Of a stretch of DNA of 64,000 bases, positions 45,009 to 54,064 are shown piece after piece. How positions within the stretch are numbered: the stretch's first letter is position 1; each line of letters starts with the position of its first letter. The notes under the pieces were generated by a model. That model ran no database searches, was not told the origin of the DNA, and saw only the letters and a program-made list of their open reading frames with translations. The DNA is from Clostridioides difficile CD160 (GTDB lineage Bacteria > Bacillota > Clostridia > Peptostreptococcales > Peptostreptococcaceae). The translations under genes and the position numbers were made by a program. The stretch spans positions 1-64,000 of the forward strand of contig NZ_AVHW01000089.1 of assembly GCF_000449425.2 (NCBI RefSeq), in the 5' to 3' direction.

Positions 45009-45666
45009 TTTATTCCACTCCCGTAAATCCAATTTTTGTTTATTACTTTATATATAATTCTATATCTTTTTTTTTTAAAAATCAACATGTAAACGATTTT
45101 TATAATTTTTTAATTAATCACAAAAAAACTAAAAATACAACAATTGAATACAATAAACACATATCTTCAATTCGTTTAAATTACATTAAATGATAATTTA
45201 AAAATATATTTTACAATTTTATCAAAATAACAATGTATTCTTTATTATTTTTATTAAAATTTGTATTTTATATTATTTTATTTACTTATAGACTATTTTT
45301 TTAGCTTTTTTTAACCTTATTAAAGTCAACAAAATAATAATAAATATATATTACTAAACAACTTCAATGTAAAAGAAAGTTTTACTTTATTTTTATTCAA
45401 AATTAGAAAACTATACATTAATAATAAAATATAATAAAAAAACTAAAATGCCAATCAAATTGAAGTTTTATTTTATATAGTAATCATTTTTTATTAAAAG
45501 GTATTTTTTATTTTAATATACATTTAATAAGGTTAAATAGAATAATCATTTTAATTTTATACTTTACTTTTTCTATAAACCTATTATAATTAAAGTATAA
45601 TCATTTTGGTAACTTGTTTATTTTATTATAAAAATGTGAAACTTATTACATAAGGAGGAATTTAAC
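45009..45666. other. 658-base AT-rich intergenic region upstream of the aspartate decarboxylase
   Basis: No supported reading frame. It carries a large imperfect inverted repeat (45310-45537, listed separately) and two TATAAT boxes at 45585-45590 and 45596-45601, of which the first has TTTACT 16 bases upstream. It should also contain the ilvA promoter at its left end. Confidence 0.6.
45310..45537. repeat. large decayed inverted repeat, about 228 bases
   Basis: Outer arms TTTAACCTTATTAAA (45310-45324) and its exact complement (45523-45537), inner arms AACTTCAAT (45360-45368, preceded by an ATTACTA block) and ATTGAAGTT (45459-45467, followed by TAGTAAT). The matching order of outer and inner blocks suggests one ancestral palindrome with a core of about 90 bases, later broken by indels. 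Confidence 0.6.
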
Positions 45667-47295
45667 ATGAAAAATAATACTTATAAAGAAATCAAAAACA
45701 TATATGGAAAAATAAGCCCTTTTGAATTTAAGGACAAATTAATAGATATTGCAAAATACACTGCAAAGGAAAATAACAGGGAATTACTTGATGCAGGTCG
45801 TGGTAATCCAAACTGGACTTGCTCAACTGCCAGAGAAGCTTTTTTTACTTTTGGTCATTTTGCTATTACTGAAACTCGTTCTAATTGGGATTTAGGTCAC
45901 TTGGCTGGAATGCCTCAAAAGAAAGGTATAAAAGAAAGATTTTTTAAATTTATAAATGAAAATATAGATATGCCTGGAGCATATTTAGCTAGAGATATTA
46001 TAAACTTTGGTATAAATGAACTTGGATTTGATGGAGATGAATTTGTTCATGAATTAGCCGATGGAATCATTGGTGATAACTATCCACTTCCAGATAGAAT
46101 GTTACCTCATATGGAAAAAATAGTGCATGATTACTTAGTTCAAGAAATGAAATACGATATATCAGGTAAATATGGTGATGTAGAGATTTTTGCTGTTGAA
46201 GGTGCTACAGCTGCCATGTGTTATATTTTTGATTCATTAATGGCTAATGAACTCCTAAAAAAAGGTGATACTATAGCTTTAATGACTCCAATATTTACAC
46301 CTTATCTTGAAATACCTAATCTTCCTCGTTACGATTTTAAAGTTGTAAATATAAATGCTAATGAAGTTGATGAAAAAGGTGCTCATACATGGCAATACAC
46401 AAAAAAAGAATTAGAAAAACTTCGTGACAAGTCTATTAAAGCTTTATTTGTTGTCAATCCAAATAATCCTGCATCTATAGCTATGGATGACACATCTTGT
46501 AATAACCTAATAGATGTGATTGAGAATTATAACAAAGATTTAATGATAATATCAGATGATGTGTATGGAACTTTTGTAGAAGACTTTTCATCATTAATGT
46601 CAAAACTTCCTTACAACACTGTTGGAGTTTATTCTTATTCAAAATATTTTGGAGTTACAGGATGGAGACTTGGTACATTTGCACTTCATAAGAAGAATGT
46701 TTTTGATAAGAAGATAAATGATTTAACTGGAGAACTAAAAAAATCAGTAGATAAGCGTTACAGTGATATGAGTCTTAATCCTTCTAGTCTTTCATTTATG
46801 GAAAGAGTTGTTGCTGATAGTAGACTTGTTGCTCTTAATCATACTGCGGGTCTTTCTACTCCTCAGCAAGTACAAATGGCATTTTTCTCTGCCTTTGCCT
46901 TAATTGACAAAGTTGATGCCTACAAAAAACTTAATATGAGTATTTGTCATAGACGTCAGAAGTTATTATTTGAAGCTTTAGAGCTTCCAATTAACGAAAG
47001 TAAAAATAATGCTGCATATTATACTCAGTTTGATATTGAAGAATGGGCTAAATTAAACTATGGAGAAGACTTATTTAAATTTATAAATAAAAATTCCACT
47101 CCAGTAGATGTTCTTTATAAATTAGCTAATGACTATTCTGTAGTCTTACTTAGTGGAAATGGATTCTATGGCCCTGAATGGTCAATTAGAATATCTCTAG
47201 CAAATTTATATGATGAAGCTTACACTAAGATAGGAAAAGCCATAAGAGAAATACTAAATAGCTACGTTACTGAATGGCAAAAAACTATTAAATAG
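45667..47295 (+). CDS. aspartate 4-decarboxylase (bifunctional with aspartate aminotransferase)
   Basis: 542 residues, the length of AspD/AsdA and longer than ordinary aminotransferases. It starts SPFEFKDKLIDIAKYTAKEN, then LLDAGRGNPNWTCSTAREAFFTFG, a signature of this enzyme. The PLP lysine is in VYSYSKYFGVTGWRLGTFALH; VVNPNNPASIAMD and ISDDVYGTF contact the cofactor. It converts L-aspartate to L-alanine plus CO2. AAGGAGG lies 7 bases before the ATG. Asparaginase follows on the same strand, giving an Asn to Asp to Ala route. No aspartate:alanine exchanger (AspT) is seen here. Confidence 0.9.
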   Translation: MKNNTYKEIKNIYGKISPFEFKDKLIDIAKYTAKENNRELLDAGRGNPNWTCSTAREAFFTFGHFAITETRSNWDLGHLAGMPQKKGIKERFFKFINENIDMPGAYLARDIINFGINELGFDGDEFVHELADGIIGDNYPLPDRMLPHMEKIVHDYLVQEMKYDISGKYGDVEIFAVEGATAAMCYIFDSLMANELLKKGDTIALMTPIFTPYLEIPNLPRYDFKVVNINANEVDEKGAHTWQYTKKELEKLRDKSIKALFVVNPNNPASIAMDDTSCNNLIDVIENYNKDLMIISDDVYGTFVEDFSSLMSKLPYNTVGVYSYSKYFGVTGWRLGTFALHKKNVFDKKINDLTGELKKSVDKRYSDMSLNPSSLSFMERVVADSRLVALNHTAGLSTPQQVQMAFFSAFALIDKVDAYKKLNMSICHRRQKLLFEALELPINESKNNAAYYTQFDIEEWAKLNYGEDLFKFINKNSTPVDVLYKLANDYSVVLLSGNGFYGPEWSIRISLANLYDEAYTKIGKAIREILNSYVTEWQKTIK

Positions 47296-47362
47296 TTCTA
47301 TTACACTGAAATATCTAAATTATATGAATAAAAGAATTTATGTAGACCTTAGCTACTTTTTT

Positions 47363-47371
47363 TGATATAAT
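47363..47371 (+). promoter_or_regulatory. extended -10 promoter candidate for asparaginase
   Basis: TG-A-TATAAT, 45 bases before the asparaginase ATG. It allows expression independent of the decarboxylase gene. Confidence 0.5.
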
Positions 47372-47415
47372 CCTATCGGAATTATAAATTTTATTTATGA
47401 AAGGCAGAGAATAGT

Positions 47416-48411
47416 ATGAGTATTAAGAAAAAAGTTGCCATAGTTTTTACTGGTGGAACTATATCTATGACAGTAGATGATAAAGTGGGAGCTGCTATAC
47501 CAACCTTATCAGGGGAACAAATATTATCAATGGTTACCAACATTGATAAAGTTGCAGATGTTGAGGTCTTTAACTTTGATGAAATTCCAGGACCTCATAT
47601 AACACCTTATAGAATGATGGAATTAAAAAATTATGTAAATGATTTATTAGCTAGAAAAGATATTACAGGAGTTGTAATAACACATGGTACAGATAGTTTA
47701 GAAGAAACAGCTTATTTTCTAGACCTTACAATTGATAATATCAAACCTGTAATAGTCACAGGTGCTATGAGAAGTAGCTCTGAGCTTGGATATGATGGTT
47801 CAAGTAATTTATCTGCATCAGTTTGTACTGCTGTATCTAAAGATGCTATGGGCAAAGGTGTTCTCGTAGTTTTAAACAATGAAGTATTATTGGCTTCTGA
47901 AGCTACTAAAACAAATACTCTTTCTTTAAATACATTTAAATCTTTAACTAGTGGCCCATTAGGAATAATTGACTGTAATGAACTTGTTCTTACAAGAGAT
48001 ATCGTAAATAGAACAATTATAGATACTGATAAAGTAGAATCTAAAGTTGCTTTATTTAAAGCATATGTAGGAGAAAATGCAGACTTTATAAGATTTGCTG
48101 TTGATAGTGGATATAAAGGTATAGTTATTGAGGCAATGGGTAGAGGTAATATTCCTCCTCAGATGCTTTCTGGCGTTGAATATGCTAGAGAAAAAGGGCT
48201 TCCTGTTGTTATAGTTTCTAGATGCCACTCAGGTAGAGTGTTTGATAGCTATGGTTATTATGGTTCTGGTAGAGATTTAAAAAATCTTGGATGTATATTT
48301 GGTGGAGACCTTCCAGGTCAAAAAGCTAGAATAAAACTTATCTTGGCACTTGGAAAAACTGATAATCTTGATGAAATCAAAGATTTCTTTGAAAAAGGAA
48401 TCTACTGTTAA
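47416..48411 (+). CDS. L-asparaginase
   Basis: 331 residues. The first catalytic Thr is in VAIVFTGGTISMTVDD (residues 8-23); the second block VVITHGTDSLEETAYFLD contains the Thr-Asp pair; VIVTGAMRSSSELGYDG is also conserved. It hydrolyses asparagine to aspartate and ammonia. No signal peptide, so cytoplasmic. AAAGGCAG precedes the ATG. It lies 120 bases after the aspartate decarboxylase gene. Confidence 0.95.
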   Translation: MSIKKKVAIVFTGGTISMTVDDKVGAAIPTLSGEQILSMVTNIDKVADVEVFNFDEIPGPHITPYRMMELKNYVNDLLARKDITGVVITHGTDSLEETAYFLDLTIDNIKPVIVTGAMRSSSELGYDGSSNLSASVCTAVSKDAMGKGVLVVLNNEVLLASEATKTNTLSLNTFKSLTSGPLGIIDCNELVLTRDIVNRTIIDTDKVESKVALFKAYVGENADFIRFAVDSGYKGIVIEAMGRGNIPPQMLSGVEYAREKGLPVVIVSRCHSGRVFDSYGYYGSGRDLKNLGCIFGGDLPGQKARIKLILALGKTDNLDEIKDFFEKGIYC

Positions 48412-48435
48412 TTATAATAAAGTTTAAAACAATAA

Positions 48436-48474
48436 ACCCCTATTACAAATTTTTAATTAATTTGTAATAGGGGT
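48436..48474 (+). terminator. bidirectional terminator between asparaginase and leuS
   Basis: A perfect 15-bp stem ACCCCTATTACAAAT with its complement and a 9-base loop. Confidence 0.88.
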
Positions 48475-48498
48475 CTTATTTTATCTTATAGTTTTGAT

Positions 48499-50919
48499 TT
48501 ATTTCACAACTACATTAACTAACTTCTTAGGTACAGCAACAACTTTAACTATAGTTTTGCCTCCAACTAATCCTTTTATTTTTTCATCTTCTAAAGCTAC
48601 TTTTTCCATTTCTTCTTTAGATATATTTGAGTTAACAGTTAATTTTCCTCTAACTTTTCCATTAACTTGTACAACAACTTCTATTTCATCTTTTACTAAA
48701 GCTTTTTCATCATACTTAGGCCAATCTATATCAAATACGCTTCCATCTTTACCTATCATAGTCCATAATTCTTCACCTAAATGAGGTGCAAATGGTGAAA
48801 TTATAGTTACTATAGTTTGTACACCTTCTTTTATAACTGCTTCATTTATATTATCTAACTCTTTGTATTTATACATATCATTTATTAATTCCATAAGAGC
48901 TGATATAGCAGTATTGAATCCAAATTTTTCACTTAAATCAGCTGTAACTTTTTTAAGTGTAGAATGTATAGTATATCTCATATCTTTATCTTGAGAATTT
49001 AATTCTCCAAACTCTACGTCCTTTTTAACTACATCTGCTAACTCATCAACCAATCTATAAACTCTATTTAAGAATCTAAAGCATCCATCAACACCTTGCT
49101 CTGACCAGTCTAAATCTCTTTCTGGTGGTGCTGCAAATAATACGAAAAGTCTTGCAGTATCTGCTCCATACTCATCAATTATATCCATAGGTGATACTGT
49201 ATTACCTTTAGATTTACTCATTTTAGAACCATCCATAAGAACCATTCCTTGAGTAAGTAAGTTTTTAAATGGCTCATCAAAATCTACCATACCCATACTC
49301 TTAAATGCTTTTACAAACCATCTTGCATAAAGCAAGTGCATTATAGCATGTTCTACTCCGCCTATATATTGGTCTACTGGATGCCATCTATTAACTAACT
49401 CTTTACTAAATGGCTCATTTTCATTATTGCTATCCACATATCTCAAGAAATACCAAGAAGAATCTACAAATGTATCCATAGTGTCAACTTCTCTTCTAGC
49501 TGGTTTTCCGCAGTGAGGACAAGTTGTTGACATAAATTGCTTTGAAGTAGTAAGTGGAGATTCCCCTTTTCCAGTAAACTCAACGTCTGTTGGTAAAAGA
49601 ACTGGTAAATCTTCTTTCTTAACTGGAACTATTCCACATTCATCACAGTAAACTACAGGTATAGGACAACCCCAATATCTTTGTCTTGAAACTAACCAGT
49701 CTCTTAATCTATAGTTAATAGTTCTCTTTCCTCTACCTTCTTTTTCTAATTTATCTATTATTCCTTCAAATCCTTCTGAAGCATCTAATCCATTAAACTC
49801 TTCTGAGTTTATCATTTTGTTATCTTCTGTTATTACATCTATTATATCTAAATTATATTTCTCAGCAAATTCTCTATCTCTTTCATCATGTGCAGGAACC
49901 GCCATTATAGCTCCAGTTCCATATTCAACTAGCACATAATTAGCTATCCATAGAGGAACCTTCTTACCATTTAAAGGATTTATAACGTATCTACCTATAA
50001 ACATTCCTTCTTTTTCTACATCAGCCGCTGTTCTTTCTATTTCTGTCATAGTGTGCATTTTTTGAACAAAAGCTTCAACCTCTGCTTCATATTCAGTACC
50101 ATCAACCAATTCTTTAACTAACTCATGTTCTGGAGCAAGTACCATATAAGTAACTCCATAAGTTGTATCTGGTCTAGTTGTAAATACTGTCATAGACTTA
50201 TCAGTTCCATCTATATCAAAAACTAAGTCTGCTCCTGTACTCTTACCTATCCAATTTTTTTGCATTATTTTAACCTTTTCTGGCCATCCATCTAATGTAT
50301 CTAAATCATTAAGTAATTCTTCTGCAAATTCAGTAGTCTTAAAATACCATTGCTCTAAATCTTTCTTTAATACTGTTGCTTTACATCTCTCACATGCTCC
50401 TTGAACAACTTGCTCATTTGCAAGAACAGTCTCACAAGAAGGACACCAGTTAACATAAGATTTTTTCTTATATGCAAGTCCATGTTCTAAAAATTTCAAA
50501 AATATCTCTTGAGTAAATCTATAGTATTCTGGAGTTGAAGTTGCTACTTCTTTATCCCAATCATAGCTAAGGCCTAATAAATTTAATTGTTCTTTCATTT
50601 CTTCTATATTTTCCATTGTCCATTTGTGTGGATGTATCCCATGCTTTATAGCAGCATTTTCAGCTGGTAAACCAAAAGAATCCCATCCCATTGGATGAAG
50701 TACATTATACCCTTCCATTTTTTTGAATCTTGCGACAACATCACCTATAGAATAGTTTCTAACATGACCCATGTGTATCTTTCCAGATGGATAAGGGAAC
50801 ATTTCTAATGTGTAATAATTAGGTTTTTCAGTTTGTGCTGTATCCATTTTGTATTGATTATTGTCTTTCCAAATTTTTTGCCATTTCGATTCTACTTCTT
50901 TAAAATTATATACGCTCAT
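48499..50919 (-). CDS. leuS: leucyl-tRNA synthetase
   Basis: 806 residues, the usual bacterial LeuRS size. Class I motifs: HIGH-equivalent HMGH (residues 49-52 in [20 protein letters not shown]) and KMSKS in [16 protein letters not shown]. The CP1 editing domain is recognisable ([22 protein letters not shown]), and Cys pairs CPSCETV/CERCKA and CDECG/CPHCGK suggest zinc sites. The anticodon-binding and C-terminal domains are complete. Transcribed behind a leucine T-box. Confidence 0.98.
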   Translation of the reverse strand: MSVYNFKEVESKWQKIWKDNNQYKMDTAQTEKPNYYTLEMFPYPSGKIHMGHVRNYSIGDVVARFKKMEGYNVLHPMGWDSFGLPAENAAIKHGIHPHKWTMENIEEMKEQLNLLGLSYDWDKEVATSTPEYYRFTQEIFLKFLEHGLAYKKKSYVNWCPSCETVLANEQVVQGACERCKATVLKKDLEQWYFKTTEFAEELLNDLDTLDGWPEKVKIMQKNWIGKSTGADLVFDIDGTDKSMTVFTTRPDTTYGVTYMVLAPEHELVKELVDGTEYEAEVEAFVQKMHTMTEIERTAADVEKEGMFIGRYVINPLNGKKVPLWIANYVLVEYGTGAIMAVPAHDERDREFAEKYNLDIIDVITEDNKMINSEEFNGLDASEGFEGIIDKLEKEGRGKRTINYRLRDWLVSRQRYWGCPIPVVYCDECGIVPVKKEDLPVLLPTDVEFTGKGESPLTTSKQFMSTTCPHCGKPARREVDTMDTFVDSSWYFLRYVDSNNENEPFSKELVNRWHPVDQYIGGVEHAIMHLLYARWFVKAFKSMGMVDFDEPFKNLLTQGMVLMDGSKMSKSKGNTVSPMDIIDEYGADTARLFVLFAAPPERDLDWSEQGVDGCFRFLNRVYRLVDELADVVKKDVEFGELNSQDKDMRYTIHSTLKKVTADLSEKFGFNTAISALMELINDMYKYKELDNINEAVIKEGVQTIVTIISPFAPHLGEELWTMIGKDGSVFDIDWPKYDEKALVKDEIEVVVQVNGKVRGKLTVNSNISKEEMEKVALEDEKIKGLVGGKTIVKVVAVPKKLVNVVVK

Positions 50920-51003
50920 ATTTTGCCTCCTATTTTAGTTGTGTTCAACTACCTTATTTAATATTATTTACTTATAATTTCCAAATAATTCCTTGAAAAT
51001 AAA

Positions 51004-51218
51004 AAATCCTCGTCACTAAACTTACGTTTAGGGACGAGGATAAATCTTCGCGGTACCACCCTAATTAGCCTACATTATATAGACCCTCTTAGATAGCTTT
51101 TAATCCAGCTACGGAAAATAGATTTCAATCTAGTAAGTTCAAAGTTATATAATATTAGTTCTCACCTGCCACTAACTCTCTGAAAAAATATAGTCTTTTA
51201 CTGCTCTAGTCTATTCAA
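51004..51218 (-). promoter_or_regulatory. T-box leader of leuS, leucine specifier
   Basis: The minus strand carries the consensus AGGGTGGTACCGCG (51062-51049), a terminator stem ATCCTCGTC…GACGAGGAT followed by six T (51041-51001), and stem I with AGTA and GAA specifier-loop motifs. GAAC is followed by TTA (51136-51134), and the alternative register reads CTT; both are leucine codons. Uncharged tRNA-Leu would turn leuS on. Confidence 0.95.
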
Positions 51219-51269
51219 TTTAATATAATTTTTGAAATTTTCTAATTATAATAACATATATTATCATGT

Positions 51270-51620
51270 TTATGCTAATGTGTCAATATCTATATAAGGT
51301 GCATCTTTCCATAATTTTTCTAAATTATAAAATCCTCTGTTTTCCTCATTAAATACATGAACCATTACATCTCCATAATCAAGAAGTACCCAAGTTTGAG
51401 TGCTTTGTCCTTCTTTTCCTCTTGGTTCTAGTCCTAGTTTTGATAATTCATCTTCTACATTATCAGCAATAGCTTTTACCTGTCTCTGAGAAGATGCTGT
51501 AGTGATAATAAAGTAATCACACAAACTAGAAACCTTTCCTATATTTATTATAACTGTATCTTGACCCAGTTTATCTTCTATGGCATCATATGCTATTTTT
51601 GTCATTTGTTCCACTGTCAT
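51270..51620 (-). CDS. rsfS: ribosome silencing factor RsfS
   Basis: 116 residues of the RsfS/Iojap family: VIINIGKVSSLCDYFIITTASSQRQVKAIADNVE, then GQSTQTWVLLDYGDVMVHVFNEENRGFYNLEKLW, both hallmarks. It binds ribosomal protein L14 and blocks subunit joining when nutrients are short. Follows yqeK and nadD on the same strand; nadD-yqeK-rsfS is the standard Firmicutes order. Confidence 0.96.
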   Translation of the reverse strand: MTVEQMTKIAYDAIEDKLGQDTVIINIGKVSSLCDYFIITTASSQRQVKAIADNVEDELSKLGLEPRGKEGQSTQTWVLLDYGDVMVHVFNEENRGFYNLEKLWKDAPYIDIDTLA

Positions 51621-51735
51621 ATAAAATTCCTCACTTTCCTAATTAAAGTACACTTAGTTATTGTAACATATTAATACGATTTTGTAACATAGTCAACTTT
51701 AAATTTATTAATATATTTACCTTTATGCAGGTTTT

Positions 51736-52308
51736 TTATAATAACTTTTCTTTAATTAGATAGTTTCTTGCCATAACTGTTCTTGGATGTATCTCTTCTT
51801 CTTTATTGATAACAAACATTAAAGTATTATTAAAAGAAGTCAAAAGTGCTTCATCAAGCTTTCCCCCATATGCTAAGTCTCTTAATGTATCTACAACTGG
51901 GAATTTTCTTCCTTCTTCAATTAAATCTGCTATGTAAATTATTTTTTCTAAAAGAGACATATCTTCTCTTCCTGTTGTATGATATTTGATTGCATTTATA
52001 ACATCTTCATCTTCTATTCCAAACTCATACTTACATATGTATGACCCAATTACACTATGAGATAGAGAGCGATTTCCATCCTCTATTGGGTCTAAGTATA
52101 TTTCATACTTATTTACATAATCTTCTATTTCTTTATCGCTTAAATACTTTGCACAATCATGAATCATTCCTGCTAAACAAGCTTTTTCTTTGTCACACCC
52201 ATAAATCTCACATAATTTTTCAGCACATTTTGCAACATTTTTTGAGTGGCTAAGCCTCCCCACTGGTAGCATTTGATTTAGTCTCTGGTTAATATTCTCT
52301 AAGTTCAT
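51736..52308 (-). CDS. yqeK: YqeK-type HD-domain hydrolase (Ap4A-cleaving family)
   Basis: 190 residues. HD-domain metal ligands: RLSHSKNVAKCAEKLCEIY (His), GMIHDCAKYLS (His-Asp), SHSVIGSYI (His) and IIYIADLIEEGRKF (Asp). YqeK relatives are described as symmetrical Ap4A hydrolases. The ATG at 52308 directly abuts the nadD stop, so the two are translationally coupled. Confidence 0.92.
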   Translation of the reverse strand: MNLENINQRLNQMLPVGRLSHSKNVAKCAEKLCEIYGCDKEKACLAGMIHDCAKYLSDKEIEDYVNKYEIYLDPIEDGNRSLSHSVIGSYICKYEFGIEDEDVINAIKYHTTGREDMSLLEKIIYIADLIEEGRKFPVVDTLRDLAYGGKLDEALLTSFNNTLMFVINKEEEIHPRTVMARNYLIKEKLL

Positions 52309-52998
52309 TTAATCATCTCCATATTGATATAGTTTATTTTCATATAAATAATTTTCTACATTTTCGGGTACTAAGTAACGTATTGACTTGCCTTCATTTA
52401 GCTGTTCCCTTATATATGTGGACGATATATCCAGTGATGGAACATAAACTGTTATAATGTCAGCATCATACTTTTTAGTTAACTTTTCTATAGTCTCTTG
52501 TGACCTTAACAAACTAATTCCTGGTCTTGTCGCAGCTATAAAGGTAGCTAACTCAAAGTTTTTCTTTACATCTTTCCACTCTTCAACACTACAAATAGCA
52601 TCTGCCCCTGTTATAAAATAAATATCTGCATCTTTGTATTTTTTCTTCAAGTATTTTAATGTGTCTATTGTATAAGTCCTTTTTTTTCTTTCGATTTCTA
52701 CTTTTGAAACTAAAAAATCTTCGTTGCTTTCAGTTGCTAGAAGTGTCATATTATATCTATCATACTTGTCTGTAGTGATACATAGTTTATGTGGTGGATT
52801 TCCTGATGGTATAAAGATAATTTTGTCAATGTCATACTTGTCTCTAATAAACTCTGCTGTTGCTAAATGAGCATAGTGTATAGGGTCAAAAGTACCTCCC
52901 AATATACCTATTTTGATTTTGCCTTTATGGCGATTAAATTTCTCTAGTTTTTCAGTATTTTTCAATTCCGCCTTCTTAACTAGATTTTCGCTTTTCAT
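52309..52998 (-). CDS. nadD: nicotinate-nucleotide adenylyltransferase
   Basis: 229 residues, about 28 longer at the N-terminus than the core enzyme. The nucleotidyl-transferase motifs are KIGILGGTFDPIHYAHLATAEF (HxGH-like) and SSTYIREQLNEGKSIRYLVPENV (ISSTxIR). IFIPSGNPPHK contacts the mononucleotide. It joins ATP and nicotinate mononucleotide to form NaAD for NAD synthesis. AAAGGAG precedes the upstream ATG, supporting the charged N-terminal extension (KSENLVKKAELKNTEKLEKF). Confidence 0.95.
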   Translation of the reverse strand: MKSENLVKKAELKNTEKLEKFNRHKGKIKIGILGGTFDPIHYAHLATAEFIRDKYDIDKIIFIPSGNPPHKLCITTDKYDRYNMTLLATESNEDFLVSKVEIERKKRTYTIDTLKYLKKKYKDADIYFITGADAICSVEEWKDVKKNFELATFIAATRPGISLLRSQETIEKLTKKYDADIITVYVPSLDISSTYIREQLNEGKSIRYLVPENVENYLYENKLYQYGDD

Positions 52999-53273
52999 AT
53001 TTTGTCTCCTTTTAATGTTATAATACTATTGTACCATTATTTTTTATTTCTTAAAGCTTATAATTTATTTTTTTTGGTATATAATTATATTTATATGCTA
53101 AAAAATGCTTTAAAAAATAATTATTTAACATGTTTTTACTTTACTTTTTAATAAAAATAACTTTTTACTATTTTGTCTTAATTTTGATAAAATATAACAT
53201 ATAAATGTAAGTTTTTTATTAAATTTTATTAGTTGCTTTTGTTAATATAATTACATACAAAAAGGGAGGATTT

Positions 53274-53912
53274 ATGGGCACAATTACTAAGATAGAACAA
53301 CAAAAAAGAAATGATGATAGAGTTAATATTTATGTAGATGATAAATTTTTTATTGCTATATTTAAAGAACTTGTTTATACATTCAATTTAAAAAAGGGTA
53401 ATGAAATAAATGAAGAGGAATTAAAACCTCTTTTAGACGATGAAATGTATATAAAAGCTAAAAATAAAGCACTAAATATTTTATCTCATGCTGACCAGTC
53501 TGAAAAAAAAATAAAAGAAAAGTTATCAGCAGAATTTGATGAAAACATAATTGATAGAGTTATAGATTTTCTTAAAAATTATAATCTCGTAAATGATAGT
53601 GTATTAGCTCAAAAAATAGTTAATACAAATGTTAATTTAAATAGATGTGGTAAAAATAGAATTAAGCAAAATCTATATAATAAAGGTATCAATAGAAGTA
53701 CAATTGATGAAGCTGTGTCTGAATTGGATAAGGATACTGAATTTGAAAATGCTATGTATCTAGCAAAAAAAAGGTTTGAAAGGGTAAAGAAAGAAGATAA
53801 AAAGAAAATATATCAAAAAATTTCTCAACATCTTTCCTATAAAGGCTTTGATTATGATATTATTAAAAGAGTTTTAAACAAACTTTTAAATTTCGATGAA
53901 TATGATATATAA
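53274..53912 (+). CDS. recX: RecX family regulator of RecA
   Basis: 212 residues with the helical triple repeats of RecX: KNKALNILSHADQSEKKIKEKL, VIDFLKNYNLVNDSVLAQKIV, NRCGKNRIKQNLYNKGINRSTIDEAV, and a final KISQHLSYKGFDYDIIKRVL. It modulates RecA filaments. GGGAGGA precedes the ATG. recA is not in the window. The 275 bases upstream are AT-rich with no other gene seen. Confidence 0.92.
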   Translation: MGTITKIEQQKRNDDRVNIYVDDKFFIAIFKELVYTFNLKKGNEINEEELKPLLDDEMYIKAKNKALNILSHADQSEKKIKEKLSAEFDENIIDRVIDFLKNYNLVNDSVLAQKIVNTNVNLNRCGKNRIKQNLYNKGINRSTIDEAVSELDKDTEFENAMYLAKKRFERVKKEDKKKIYQKISQHLSYKGFDYDIIKRVLNKLLNFDEYDI

Positions 53913-53936
53913 GTGTAAATACTAAGGAGGTAAATT

Positions 53937-54020
53937 ATGAAATTAATCATTGGTGGTTTAAGCTTTTTATTAGGATTATATAATATATATCAATTATATA
54001 GAGAAGATAGTATGAGATAA
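53937..54020 (+). CDS. 27-residue single-helix membrane microprotein
   Basis: An ATG 5 bases after the perfect ribosome site AAGGAGG opens a 27-codon frame: MKLIIGGLSFLLGLYNIYQLYR then EDSMR and stop. A hydrophobic helix (residues 3-21) ends in a charged tail, so it should insert in the membrane. It is 24 bases after recX and 44 before the branching-enzyme gene, with all three on the same strand. I do not recognise a family. The ribosome site is what makes it credible; it is too short for most gene callers. Confidence 0.65.
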   Translation: MKLIIGGLSFLLGLYNIYQLYREDSMR

Positions 54021-54064
54021 ATATTATTTTTTAGATGTAATATTTATTATGGAGGAGAAATAAA

